Assembly (NCBI RefSeq): GCF_004770055.1
Contig: NZ_RQEP01000005.1
Span: 434,001 to 498,000 of the forward strand
Direction: 5' to 3'
Source: Leptospira semungkisensis
GTDB taxonomy: Bacteria > Spirochaetota > Leptospiria > Leptospirales > Leptospiraceae
Length of the DNA stretch: 64,000 nucleotides
Shown: positions 51,281 to 60,356 of the stretch, one piece after another
Position numbering within the stretch: the first letter of the stretch is position 1
Layout of the letters: every line of letters starts with the position of its first letter
Notes under the pieces: generated by a model
The model's input: only the letters and a program-made list of their open reading frames with translations
Database searches by the model: none
What the model was told of the DNA's origin: nothing
Program-made: the position numbers and the translations under genes

Positions 51281-53368
51281 TTAGATCGAGATTCCATTCT
51301 GCGAAAGGATCTTTAAGAATTCTTCTTCAGAAACGACAGCGACACCTAGTTCTTGTGCCTTGTCCAATTTGGAGCCGGCCCCAGGCCCCGCCAACAAATG
51401 AGTCGTCTTAGAAGAAATGGAGCCTACTTTCTTTCCTCCGTAATAGACAACAAGATCCATTGCCTTGTCCCTAGGCTGGAAGTTTTCGAAAGAGCCGGAG
51501 ACACACCAGATCTGTCCCGCAAAAGGTTGCTTATCCGATTTTTGGACCTGATCCGCTTTCATCTTTAAACCGGACTTTTTCAAATTATTGATGAGACCAA
51601 GAACTCGTTTATCCGTAAAATTCTCTACAATTGCTTCAACGGTAGAAGGTCCTATGCCTGGAATCTCCATAAGAGCTTCCGATTTCTTAGGACTCTTTGC
51701 TGCCGCAAGAATGGAATCCATAGAATCATAACCATGCTCTATGAGTAGCTCCGCCACTTTCGGCCCAATCTCTCTCAATCCCAAAGAAGAAAGAACAAAC
51801 CTGAAATCCTTTTTCTTAGATTCCTCGATCCCGTTCAAAATGATAGATACGCTCTTTTCTCCGTATCCTTCTTCTTCCATTAGTTTTTCTTTATGTTTTT
51901 TTAAAGAATAGAGATCTGCGAGATCCTTGATATATCCTTGGTCATAGAGAAATTCCACCTGCTTTTCTCCCAGACCTTCTATATCCATTTGCTTGCGAGA
52001 ACAATAGAATATGATTCCGTTCTTTACACGATCAGGGCATTCGGAGTTAGGACAGAAATAATCTACTGAGTCTGCCTTCTTCTCCGTTTTAGTATTGCAG
52101 CAAGGACAACGAAGAGGAATCTTAAAGACTTCCTTTCCAGGTGTAACCACTTCTTCGACTGCAGGAATAATCTCTCCTCGTTTAGAAATCCGAACAATTG
52201 CACCGATTCCTACTCCGAGCTCATCGATATAATCTTGGTTATGCAGAGTGGCGAAGGTAACCGTTGTTCCTGCTAAATTGATCGGCTCAATCTCCGCTCT
52301 AGGAGTGATCTTGCCGGTACGGCCCACTGCATAATCGATTCCTACAATCTTACTTTCCTTCATCAAGGCATCGAACTTGAAAGCTCTCGCCCATCTGGGG
52401 GAATGAGACGTGTATCCCAAAGATTCTCGCTTCGCGAGATCATTCAGTTTGATCACGAGTCCGTCAGTCGGAAATCCTACTTTCTCTTTCTTCTTCTTGA
52501 AGTCTTTAATGGCTGCAGGGATATCCTTGCCTTTAACAAGTTTCGTATCCGGTGGAAGAGGGAATTTCAACTCTTCCGCTTTCTTCATGACTTCTTGGTG
52601 AGTTTTGAATTTGGATTTGGTTCCGGGAAAGAATGCATCGTAAGTAAAGATTCGAAGAGGTCTTTTGGCAACATCCGCAGAATTCTTTTGCTTCAAAGAT
52701 CCTGAGGAAAGATTGCGAGGGTTCGCGTATTTTCCCTCATAAGCCTCGTTGAATTCCTCGAAATCGGAAAAAGTCATATAGACTTCTCCCCGGAGATACA
52801 CGGACACTTCTTCGGAAAGACGCAAAGGAATAGAACGAATAGTTCTTACGTTCTGCGTGACATCATCGCCGATCCCGCCTGTCCCTCGAGTCACTCCATT
52901 TGCAAGTATTCCATTTTCATAATATAGCATTAAAGAAGCGCCATCAATCTTCCATTCAACGGAATAAAGACCTTCTGCATCCGTTTTCAGGACCCATTCC
53001 ATAAGCTCTTCTTCATTGTACGTGTTTTCAAGAGAAAGAACAGGAAGCTTATGAGTGAATTTCTCAAAGTCCTTGTCCAAATCGGATCCTACGGTTAGAG
53101 TTGGGCTGGCAGGATCTGCCAGATCGGGGAACGCGACTTCCAAAGCCTGGAGTCTCTTGAACATCTTATCGAACTCAAAATCCGAAATCTTAGGAGAGTT
53201 CTTTACATAGTATAAATATTGATGATGACGTAGATCTTCTTCCAAAGAACGCATTTCTTTCTTTGCGGTCTTTGCATCCTTGGGCAGATTTTCCGTAGGA
53301 TCCTTGGATTTCTCGGAAGACGCAACCTTCTTAGGAGCAGTCTTTTTTTCCGCGGGCTTTTTCGGCAT
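51281..53368 (-). CDS. ligA: NAD-dependent DNA ligase
   Basis: 695 residues. After a Lys/Ala/Pro-rich N-terminal extension of about 33 residues come the Ia domain (DLRHHQYLYYV), adenylation domain with Lys140 in VEWKIDG, the OB domain, a four-Cys zinc finger (CPCCNTKTEK to CPNSECPDRV), the helix-hairpin-helix domain (MEIPGIGPSTVEAIV) and a C-terminal BRCT domain (IWCVSGSFENF). It joins nicked DNA at replication and repair. The basic extension (KKPAEKKTAPKK) is not present in most LigA proteins and may add DNA contact. Its stop is 98 bases before the CWC gene. Confidence 0.95.
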   Translation of the reverse strand: MPKKPAEKKTAPKKVASSEKSKDPTENLPKDAKTAKKEMRSLEEDLRHHQYLYYVKNSPKISDFEFDKMFKRLQALEVAFPDLADPASPTLTVGSDLDKDFEKFTHKLPVLSLENTYNEEELMEWVLKTDAEGLYSVEWKIDGASLMLYYENGILANGVTRGTGGIGDDVTQNVRTIRSIPLRLSEEVSVYLRGEVYMTFSDFEEFNEAYEGKYANPRNLSSGSLKQKNSADVAKRPLRIFTYDAFFPGTKSKFKTHQEVMKKAEELKFPLPPDTKLVKGKDIPAAIKDFKKKKEKVGFPTDGLVIKLNDLAKRESLGYTSHSPRWARAFKFDALMKESKIVGIDYAVGRTGKITPRAEIEPINLAGTTVTFATLHNQDYIDELGVGIGAIVRISKRGEIIPAVEEVVTPGKEVFKIPLRCPCCNTKTEKKADSVDYFCPNSECPDRVKNGIIFYCSRKQMDIEGLGEKQVEFLYDQGYIKDLADLYSLKKHKEKLMEEEGYGEKSVSIILNGIEESKKKDFRFVLSSLGLREIGPKVAELLIEHGYDSMDSILAAAKSPKKSEALMEIPGIGPSTVEAIVENFTDKRVLGLINNLKKSGLKMKADQVQKSDKQPFAGQIWCVSGSFENFQPRDKAMDLVVYYGGKKVGSISSKTTHLLAGPGAGSKLDKAQELGVAVVSEEEFLKILSQNGISI

Positions 53369-53384
53369 AATAGATTATATTAAA

Positions 53385-54362
53385 TTAATATTGGCCGAGG
53401 CCGACTTTCATGTATTCCATCGGGTCTGTACGATTGGATTCTCCGATCCAAACTTCGTAATGCACGTGAGGTCCGGTAACGTTTCCGGTGGCTCCTACTG
53501 TGGCGATCAACTGTCCCTTATGAACGTATTCTCCATCGCGAACGAGCAGCTTAGTGCAATGTCCATAGAGACTGTAATAACCGTTCGCATGGGCCAACAC
53601 AATATGATTTCCATATCCCCTAGGAGAATAGATAGCTCGATATACCTTTCCGTCTCCAGTCGCATAAATCGGAGTTCCAGGAACATTGGCTAAGTCCACT
53701 CCATCGTGGAATTCCATATATCCGAACGTGGGAGATCTTCTCATTCCATAATAAGAAGTTAAATTATAAGAAAATAATGGTTCTCCGAATGGCAGAGAGT
53801 TCATGATACCGTATCTAGTATCTAGAAAAGTAAATACTGAATCTACCAATGAGCGATTCCTTTCCATAGAAACACGAACAGCGCGATATCCGTAGATTTC
53901 GGAGAGATACGATCTACCTATCATTAGATCTTTGTCGCCAGCTTCCTCTACCTTTAACTCGGTAGCAGCCAGATCTTCCGAATCGGATTCATCCGGAAGT
54001 TTTAATAACTCGTCGGACTCTCCGTCGATAAGAGAATGCACTTCCTGCAAATTCTCATTCAAGGTTGCGAAATCGTCTCGAATATCTCCTAACTTTTCGC
54101 TGTACTCGATATACTCGTCGAAATATTTTCCATAAACGGAAGCAAGTGCATTGATCTGGATACGAGTATTATTGTATTTCACGATCCCTAAGACCGCGAT
54201 GCCTACTATCGCAAACAGTAGACCGACTAAAAAGAAAATAGTGAAGATGGAAATTTGAAAGTGAAAGGACTTATCGAATCCATGAGGAATTAAAAGGACT
54301 GTCAGTCTTTGATGACCTTTTTCCTTAACCTGGTCGATGCGTTTTTTTATCATCTTTTCCAT
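53385..54362 (-). CDS. M23 family metallopeptidase, membrane-anchored with coiled coil
   Basis: About 325 residues: a basic cytoplasmic N-terminus, one membrane segment (about 38-62), a periplasmic coiled-coil-like part (about 65-130), and a LytM domain (about 205-320). Zinc ligands: EFHDGVDLAN (His, Asp) and GPHVHYEVW; SLYGHC is the third motif. Complete active site, so a peptidoglycan hydrolase of the MepM/DipM type is likely. ATG 54362 is preferred to a TTG at 54368. It is followed by ligA after 16 bases. Confidence 0.9.
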   Translation of the reverse strand: MEKMIKKRIDQVKEKGHQRLTVLLIPHGFDKSFHFQISIFTIFFLVGLLFAIVGIAVLGIVKYNNTRIQINALASVYGKYFDEYIEYSEKLGDIRDDFATLNENLQEVHSLIDGESDELLKLPDESDSEDLAATELKVEEAGDKDLMIGRSYLSEIYGYRAVRVSMERNRSLVDSVFTFLDTRYGIMNSLPFGEPLFSYNLTSYYGMRRSPTFGYMEFHDGVDLANVPGTPIYATGDGKVYRAIYSPRGYGNHIVLAHANGYYSLYGHCTKLLVRDGEYVHKGQLIATVGATGNVTGPHVHYEVWIGESNRTDPMEYMKVGLGQY

Positions 54363-54407
54363 GGTCAAAATCCCCCTGAAAGAAGGATTTTGACCTGGAA
54401 GGAACGG

Positions 54408-55826
54408 TCAAGTGGAAACTATATTGAATCGAATTCCATGCTTAGGTCGTAATGTGACTAAAGGTTCCATAACAACCGGATGTTTAGGAACCAATTCGAA
54501 TTTATAGGCCTTTGCGATTAGGGCGATCACCAGAGTCGCCTCCGTAAGTGCAAAAATATTACCGATACAGATCCTTGGCCCTCCCCCGAAAGGTATATAC
54601 GCATACTTCGGTCTGTCTGCAGATCTATCTTCGTCGAATCGATCCGGATCGAATTCATTTGGCTTCTCCCAAAATTCGGGATCTCTATGAATATTGAAAA
54701 TGCAAATAGAAACGTTCGTCCCTCTCGGAAGATCGTAACCACCTACCACATCGTCTCCCATTGCAGTCCTTTCGATCACCCAAGCAGGAGGATACATACG
54801 AAGAGTCTCATCCACAACCTTTCTAGTGAACGCTAACTTTTGGATATCCTCTAAGCCGGGAGTTCGATCTCCTAAAACGTTGACTGCTTCGTTCCGAACC
54901 TTCTCCCAAACATCCGGATGCTGAGATAATAAATAGAACGCCCAAGACAACGCGTTAGCCGTTGTTTCATGTCCTGCGAGTAGAAGTGTGATTGCCTCAT
55001 CCCTGACTTGGGTCTCACTCATGGTTTCGCCTGTCTCTTCATCCTTCACTTCTAAAAGCATGGAGATCAAATCGTTAGAAGGGTTCTTTTTACGTTCCGC
55101 AATCAGTTCTTCCACTACGGAATGCATGTCCTTCAAGGCCTTTCTTAATTTTCTATTTTCCGGAGTAGGCCAACTAAAAGGCATAGGAAATAGACGAGTG
55201 ATCCTCTTCGTAGTGATTTCCAAAGCAACTTTCAAAGATGCCTCGATTCTGCTCGCATAGCTTTCTACTTCAGTGCGAAATAATGTTTTACCTACAATAG
55301 CGAAAGTGAGCCTCATCATTTCTTTAGAAATTTCTAAATTACTCTGGCCCTTCCAATTCAATAGGGTTTTATTAGTTTCTTCGGCCATGATCTCCACGAA
55401 TTCGGAGATTCTTTGTCTATGAAAGGAAGGCTGGATCAGCTTTCTCTGCTTCTTCCAAAATTCTCCCTCACTATTCAAAAGTCCTTTGCCTAGAATTCTT
55501 CCGAGTTCTCTATAAAAGATCCCTTTATGATAATTCTGGCTGTTCTCCTGCAGAACTCTGCGAACATCTTCCGGTTGAGAAATAATGTGAAATGGAATTT
55601 GTCGGATCCCAAACAAAGCGGTCTTACCGAATCTTTCATGCATCAGTTGAAAGAAGCCGATCGGATCCTTTGCAAGTTTGGAAACGTAAGGTAAGGCTCT
55701 CAGCCCAAAAACACCAGGAGGTAGATTCGGTTTTGATTTATCGGATTGCTTCGAAGAAGCTTCATGTAGAGAAAGCAAGGATTGGCTCCTCGTCCGAGTT
55801 GGACTTTTTGGGATTAGTTCACCCAA
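54408..55826 (-). CDS. Cytochrome P450
   Basis: 472 residues. Heme-binding loop FGGGPRICIG with Cys420, I-helix LLAGHETTANALSW, and K-helix ExxR in DETLRMYPP. It is a soluble class with no membrane anchor, similar in layout to fatty-acid-type bacterial P450s; electron donors are not encoded alongside. The start is TTG at 55826, backed by AAGGA 4 bases upstream; no earlier ATG fits. A Ser/Thr-rich N-terminal 33 residues precede the PPGVFGL hinge. It stands 72 bases after the ECF module and may be its target. Confidence 0.93.
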   Translation of the reverse strand: MGELIPKSPTRTRSQSLLSLHEASSKQSDKSKPNLPPGVFGLRALPYVSKLAKDPIGFFQLMHERFGKTALFGIRQIPFHIISQPEDVRRVLQENSQNYHKGIFYRELGRILGKGLLNSEGEFWKKQRKLIQPSFHRQRISEFVEIMAEETNKTLLNWKGQSNLEISKEMMRLTFAIVGKTLFRTEVESYASRIEASLKVALEITTKRITRLFPMPFSWPTPENRKLRKALKDMHSVVEELIAERKKNPSNDLISMLLEVKDEETGETMSETQVRDEAITLLLAGHETTANALSWAFYLLSQHPDVWEKVRNEAVNVLGDRTPGLEDIQKLAFTRKVVDETLRMYPPAWVIERTAMGDDVVGGYDLPRGTNVSICIFNIHRDPEFWEKPNEFDPDRFDEDRSADRPKYAYIPFGGGPRICIGNIFALTEATLVIALIAKAYKFELVPKHPVVMEPLVTLRPKHGIRFNIVST

Positions 55827-55898
55827 CCAATCCTTGCCGCAATTCTATGTAACAACTGCTATATATGCAAGTCGAGTTTCTAAAGAATTTTCGAAAAG

Positions 55899-56279
55899 CT
55901 ATCTTCGCTCGAAGGATGTTTCGATCAAAGTATCCACATCCATCAGAGAAGAAGAAGGAATCGCCGCGCTCGGAGGATCTTCCTGACTCAAGTCAGGAGT
56001 TTGCATACTAGTCTCCGCCTCTTCGAACGTACCTTCAATCTGCTCTTCCACCCAGCCCTGCCATTCTCCGGATCCTTGGTCTTTTTCAGGCTGCACATAG
56101 AAAGATGCAACCGACAGGATCCCTATGAATAAGCTTCCGAGTGAAAGTGCAAAAAATCTTCTGACCTTTGTGCGTCTACGTTGCTCGATAATTCTCGCAG
56201 AGATATTATCGCTCCACTCATAGCTTTCCAAACGTCGGAAAATTTCTTGGTCTAGCTTTTCTCTATTCTTTTCTTCCAT
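55899..56279 (-). CDS. Single-TM protein, probable anti-sigma factor
   Basis: About 126 residues: a cytoplasmic helical part of about 42 residues (DQEIFRRLESYEWSDNISAR), one membrane segment (about 43-62, FFALSLGSLFIGILSVASFY), and an acidic periplasmic tail. The order after the sigma gene and the layout match short anti-sigma factors of the CnrY/zinc-finger-less type. ATG 56279; a TTG at 56285 is in frame. No zinc-binding motif. Confidence 0.72.
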   Translation of the reverse strand: MEEKNREKLDQEIFRRLESYEWSDNISARIIEQRRRTKVRRFFALSLGSLFIGILSVASFYVQPEKDQGSGEWQGWVEEQIEGTFEEAETSMQTPDLSQEDPPSAAIPSSSLMDVDTLIETSFERR

Positions 56280-56294
56280 TGCCAATATTCTTTA

Positions 56295-56807
56295 TCAGGT
56301 CTCTTGAAAAAAGAGTTTCTTGAGCATTTGCTTCCCTCGGAAAGAGCGGGACTTAACCGTTCCTTCTGGAATACCGAGTTTTTCGGCGATCTGCTGCTCT
56401 TTGTATCCCTCGGACACGAGTGCTAATACCGATTTATATTTCCAGGGCAGATTGGAAATCAAATCTTGGATCTCTATCTCCATTCCTCTTTCGGAATATT
56501 CTTCTCTCGGATTGCGAATAGAATCCTGAGTAACCTTTTCTTTTAGGCGAAGAGCCAGATTTGCCTGACGCATACGCTTTTGATTCATGCGAAGCGATTC
56601 GTTTCTCGCAATGGTATACAACCAAGTGCTGTGAGAAGAATCTCCTCTGAATTTATTCGCAGCAAGACTCTTATAAGCTCGAATATAAGTTTCTTGAACC
56701 ACGTCGTCGATAGAATCGTAAAATTCTTCGTACAAGTTCTTTTTAATAGCGGAAAGCACGATATGTTTCGTACTATCTATTAGGCCCGCAAATTCTCTTT
56801 GGTCCAT
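56295..56807 (-). CDS. ECF-type RNA polymerase sigma factor
   Basis: About 170 residues. Region 2: DSIDDVVQETYIRAYKSLA and STWLYTIARNESLRMNQKR; region 4: LPWKYKSVLALVSEGYKEQQ and a helix-turn-helix ending GIPEGTVKSRSFRGK. ATG 56807 is preferred over an in-frame GTG at 56822 because AAGGA lies 7 bases upstream of it. The upstream Spy-like gene ends 12 bases before the ATG; the putative anti-sigma gene starts 15 bases after its stop. All three are on one strand. Confidence 0.92.
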   Translation of the reverse strand: MDQREFAGLIDSTKHIVLSAIKKNLYEEFYDSIDDVVQETYIRAYKSLAANKFRGDSSHSTWLYTIARNESLRMNQKRMRQANLALRLKEKVTQDSIRNPREEYSERGMEIEIQDLISNLPWKYKSVLALVSEGYKEQQIAEKLGIPEGTVKSRSFRGKQMLKKLFFQET

Positions 56808-56818
56808 TTTAGTTTCCT

Positions 56819-57403
56819 TCACTTCAGGATGCCGGGTAAGGGCAGTATTATTCTTTCGGGAATAAACAAATTCAGAGGGAACCCGGGAGCTTCCCTTAGC
56901 TCTGCGGGTAGGGTTACGGTTTCCTTTTCCTTCCCCCTTTTCTTCTGCTCTGAAGTTAAAACCCTTTCGATCGCGAGCCGATGTGCGATTTGATTCATCC
57001 GGATTTCGGATGTATACTTTGCAATCGCATTCACGAGAAGTCGAACCCGAATCAAGTCCGGATTCTCTTCCATCAGGACTAATTCAAGTTCTACTTGTTT
57101 CGGAGAAAGTCGACGAAGCCATCTTTCATGCTCGTTCTTGTATCTCCGGTTCAGCTCAGCGATACGTTCTAGTTGAGGGTCTGTAAGAATATAACGACTT
57201 TTGAGATAATCTAGGTCACCGAAGATTACGCCAGCGGCTCTTTCATTTCGAAAGAAGGAAACAGTGCGAGTAAATTTAAGCTGGCTGGTGAGAACAGGTC
57301 GGATTGCCTCTTGAGAAAAAAGAGACGCCGGTAACAGAAACGTACCGGCCAGAGTAACTCTGACGAATGAATTCAGGAGATTCATGAGTCTGACTCGGTT
57401 CAT
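56819..57403 (-). CDS. Periplasmic Spy/CpxP-like (LTxxQ-type) protein
   Basis: 194 residues with a signal peptide (about 1-30). The core is helical: YILTDPQLERIAELNRRY with a second LTSEQKKR-type unit later, the two repeats that mark the Spy/CpxP/CnrX fold. Such proteins act as periplasmic chaperones or, in CnrX, as metal sensors that release an anti-sigma factor. Few His residues are present, so a metal site is not evident. It is the first gene of the ECF module. Confidence 0.72.
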   Translation of the reverse strand: MNRVRLMNLLNSFVRVTLAGTFLLPASLFSQEAIRPVLTSQLKFTRTVSFFRNERAAGVIFGDLDYLKSRYILTDPQLERIAELNRRYKNEHERWLRRLSPKQVELELVLMEENPDLIRVRLLVNAIAKYTSEIRMNQIAHRLAIERVLTSEQKKRGKEKETVTLPAELREAPGFPLNLFIPERIILPLPGILK

Positions 57404-57591
57404 AACCTAGTATACCTAAGACCCCAAATTAAGGGTTATGTTTCCAAAGATCGACTCCAAAATTCGGATCCTTGAAAAAAAGAAAGTGCCCAGGAATTAG
57501 GAGAACATAATTATGTGGCTCATTTCCAAATTCCCATGGATTTTTTCTTTTACACCCTCCAAAATCCTTTTATCCTCAATCGGAATTTCGT

Positions 57592-58314
57592 ATGAGCTCG
57601 ACTACCTCACAGTTTGGAGATCGGAAGGTCCAAAATCCTTGGAAAGGCCGGACCCGATTAGCACTTATATTGGTCGTCGGACTCTGCATCGGGATACCTG
57701 CGTCTATTGATCTATCAATCGAATGGGATTATGAAAACAAAAGTCCTCATGCCGGAAATTACCGTTCTTTAAGACCTGCAACAGTTGCAATCGTACCGGG
57801 AGCTTCGGTTTACAAAGGAGTTCCTTCTCCAGTTTTGCAAGATCGGTTAGACTGTGCGATTGAATTGTATCGTCAGGGTAAGGTTCGCAAGATCCTTCTC
57901 TCCGGAGACAATGGTACCAGTTATTATAATGAAGTGAAACCGATGCTTTTATATGTTCTAGAAAGGAATGTATATGAGAAGGATGTATTCGTAGATCACG
58001 CAGGCTTTCGAACCTTGGATACTTTGGTGAGAGCAAAGGAGATCTTTCAAGTTAAGGATGCGATCTTTGTGAGCCAAAGATTTCATCAACCTAGAGCTGC
58101 GTTCATTTCCAAAAAGATAGGTCTGGATCTGCAATCTTATGAATCGGACAGAAGATTGTACGTAAGCGGACCATTCAGTAGGTTTAGAGAATTCTTTGCG
58201 AGAACTCTTGCTTGGATCGATATGAATCTGACAAACACTGCTCCCAAGTATCTAGGCAAACCGTTTCCGATAGAAGGAAGCGGCGTCAAGACCTGGAAGG
58301 GCTCCGTCCTTTAG
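57592..58314 (+). CDS. SanA/YdcF (DUF218) family membrane protein
   Basis: 240 residues: one N-terminal membrane segment (about 22-42) followed by a DUF218 domain (about 65-210) with IVPGASVYKGVPSP, KILLSGDNG and VSQRFHQPRAAF. SanA-type proteins affect envelope integrity and vancomycin exclusion in E. coli; the enzymatic activity is not settled. The stop overlaps the convergent epimerase stop by 3-4 bases. Confidence 0.88.
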   Translation: MSSTTSQFGDRKVQNPWKGRTRLALILVVGLCIGIPASIDLSIEWDYENKSPHAGNYRSLRPATVAIVPGASVYKGVPSPVLQDRLDCAIELYRQGKVRKILLSGDNGTSYYNEVKPMLLYVLERNVYEKDVFVDHAGFRTLDTLVRAKEIFQVKDAIFVSQRFHQPRAAFISKKIGLDLQSYESDRRLYVSGPFSRFREFFARTLAWIDMNLTNTAPKYLGKPFPIEGSGVKTWKGSVL

Positions 58315-59258
58315 ATAGAATATTCTGTTTTTTGAATATGTTGGAAGATTTCTTTGACCGCTTCTTTCACTGAGATCTTAGGTTCCCAACCCAAGGATTT
58401 CAACTTGGAATTGTCTCCCAAAGAACGACGCATATCCATAGGTCTCAATCTTCCAGGATCCGTTTTCGTTACGACTTTGGAATTTGCAAATTCAATGATC
58501 CATTCCAACACCTGTGCGATAGAAGTTTCAGTGCCGGAACATATATTATAGATTTCTTTATTCTTTCCCGACTCGGAAAGAAGGATATATGCATTCACAA
58601 CATCCGTAACATGCAAGAAGTCTCGAGTAGGTGTCAGATCCCCCACCAAGATCTCGGAAGCTCCGGAGTTCTTGGAGACTGTATCCAATACCTGTTTGCA
58701 AAAATTAGGAACTACAAAGTTAGGATTTTGACCGACTCCGATATGATTGAAAGGACGCGCAATCAATGCCTCTATGTTCTTGGCTGAACGAGCATACTGT
58801 AAACAATACGTTTCTGCTGAAATCTTTGAAGAAGCGTACGGATTCAAAGGTTCCGGCACCAAACTCTCGGAGACAGGAAGATGTTCAGGTCTCAAGTTCC
58901 CATATACATCCGAAGAAGATACATATATGATCTTCACATTTTTGCCCGACTTGCGAAACCACTCTAGAAGGTTGAGAGTTCCTCCTACATTGATTGTTAA
59001 CGTTTCGTTCGGATCTTCAATCGCCCTGGGCACAAATGTTTGGCCTGCCAGATGAAAGATAATATCGGGCGTATATTCGCTTAAAATGGAATGAATGGAA
59101 GAAGGATCTCTGAGATCGCAGGCTTGGTAGGAAAAAGGCAAATCCTTTATCTTAGGATGAAGGCCCAAGCCAAGGAGCTCCGACCCAGATTTTTTAAGAA
59201 GTTCCTGAATCAGGTAAGAACCTACGAATCCTTCTGCTCCAGTTACCAAATATTTCAT
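58311..59258 (-). CDS. NAD-dependent sugar epimerase/reductase (GDP-6-deoxy-D-mannose reductase-like)
   Basis: 315 residues, extended SDR: VTGAEGFVGSYL at the N-terminus, YVSSSDVYG with the Ser/Tyr active site and YASSKISAE (YxxxK). The segment RPFNHIGVGQNPNFVVPNF resembles Rmd-type GDP-4-dehydro-6-deoxy-D-mannose reductases, which make GDP-D-rhamnose; other NDP-sugar reductases cannot be excluded. Located next to a glycosyltransferase cluster but on the opposite strand. Surface polysaccharide synthesis is the likely context. Confidence 0.88.
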   Translation of the reverse strand: MKYLVTGAEGFVGSYLIQELLKKSGSELLGLGLHPKIKDLPFSYQACDLRDPSSIHSILSEYTPDIIFHLAGQTFVPRAIEDPNETLTINVGGTLNLLEWFRKSGKNVKIIYVSSSDVYGNLRPEHLPVSESLVPEPLNPYASSKISAETYCLQYARSAKNIEALIARPFNHIGVGQNPNFVVPNFCKQVLDTVSKNSGASEILVGDLTPTRDFLHVTDVVNAYILLSESGKNKEIYNICSGTETSIAQVLEWIIEFANSKVVTKTDPGRLRPMDMRRSLGDNSKLKSLGWEPKISVKEAVKEIFQHIQKTEYSI

Positions 59259-59351
59259 GAAAGATTGTTCAATATGTCCTATAATCGGAGTAAAAATACG
59301 ATTGTTTTGTCAAATACGAAAAAAACAATCGAATAAAAGTCCCGGACAAAG

Positions 59352-60356
59352 ATGGAAGATAGATCCTCAGATATTATCGAAATCAAAGACAGTTCCGTCA
59401 ACGTTCGGGAGCTGATGGAAGAGATAGAATCTAGGCTCGCGCGTAAGCCAGTTTCGAAAGAAGAACTAGATCGTCTTTCTCGCTGGAAGTTCTCTCCTCA
59501 ATCTCCTGAAGGATATCGCGAATTCGATGCGGCAGAAACCGCTCATCTATTCGAAAAAGGGATCTCCCCTCCTAAATTCACCAATCCTAGATTCAAATAT
59601 ATCCGAGGTCCGATCCGCTGGGCCTTTATTAAATTAATCGAATTATATTCTTTCTTGGACAAAAAGCTCTCCGAGAACAGGACTCGCGCATTCTATAGCG
59701 TGTTAAACGAATTGATCCTTCTAAGAGGAGATCATGAAAAATTAAAACGCAAGTTCGAGAAATTCTACAATGAATTTGTGGAATTAAATTATTCCCTAAA
59801 GAGAGAGATCCATCCTGATTTCGTTTGGTCCAATGAATTCCTGTACGAAGAAGAAACTCTCGAAGAAAGTGAGACTATCATTCTTTCCAGATTGAATCCG
59901 GGAGATTCCGTTCTTGCAATCAATCCTGAATGGGGAAAATTCCTAAAACAATTGCTAAAAGCGCAGATCGAGTTCAAAGCAGTAGTCTGGAATTCTGCAC
60001 AGTATTCTTATATTAAAGAGCAAGTCACCAATTCTATTCAGTTGCTGTCCTTCGAAGATCTGCTTCCTGCACCTCCTCTGCCGACAAAGATTGTCTCTCA
60101 TTCTAATCTTTGCCTTTTGCCAAACTGGGTTCTCGAAAAATTATTCAAGAACTTAGCGGCAAAGACTTCTCCAGGCACGGAGTTTATATTCAGATATTCT
60201 AATTATTCCAATCGATTAGTTTCTCCATTTCAGCCAGTGCTATTGACCCAGATCGGAGAATCCGCTCTAAGAGAGTTCATTCATAAATTAGGTTTTAAGA
60301 ATATAGTCGAAACAAAATCCAGCGACGGCTTCGTAATACTTAGCTTTAGAAAATGA
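59352..60356 (+). CDS. Putative methyltransferase-like protein of polysaccharide cluster
   Basis: 334 residues. The N-terminal 150 residues are helical and charged (coiled-coil-like DHEKLKRKFEKFYNEF). The C-terminal half looks like a degenerate Rossmann-fold methyltransferase: LNPGDSVLAINPEWGKFL stands where the GxGxG loop would be, and later strands (TEFIFRYSNYS, GFVILSFRK) fit. The usual glycine motif is missing, so AdoMet binding is uncertain. ATG 59352 follows a GGACAAAG stretch. First gene of four with overlapping ends. Confidence 0.6.
   Translation: MEDRSSDIIEIKDSSVNVRELMEEIESRLARKPVSKEELDRLSRWKFSPQSPEGYREFDAAETAHLFEKGISPPKFTNPRFKYIRGPIRWAFIKLIELYSFLDKKLSENRTRAFYSVLNELILLRGDHEKLKRKFEKFYNEFVELNYSLKREIHPDFVWSNEFLYEEETLEESETIILSRLNPGDSVLAINPEWGKFLKQLLKAQIEFKAVVWNSAQYSYIKEQVTNSIQLLSFEDLLPAPPLPTKIVSHSNLCLLPNWVLEKLFKNLAAKTSPGTEFIFRYSNYSNRLVSPFQPVLLTQIGESALREFIHKLGFKNIVETKSSDGFVILSFRK

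Noticed and set aside
53280..53693. 137-residue plus-strand frame over ligA and the M23 gene
   Set aside because: Antisense to two well-supported genes; no family and no ribosome site.
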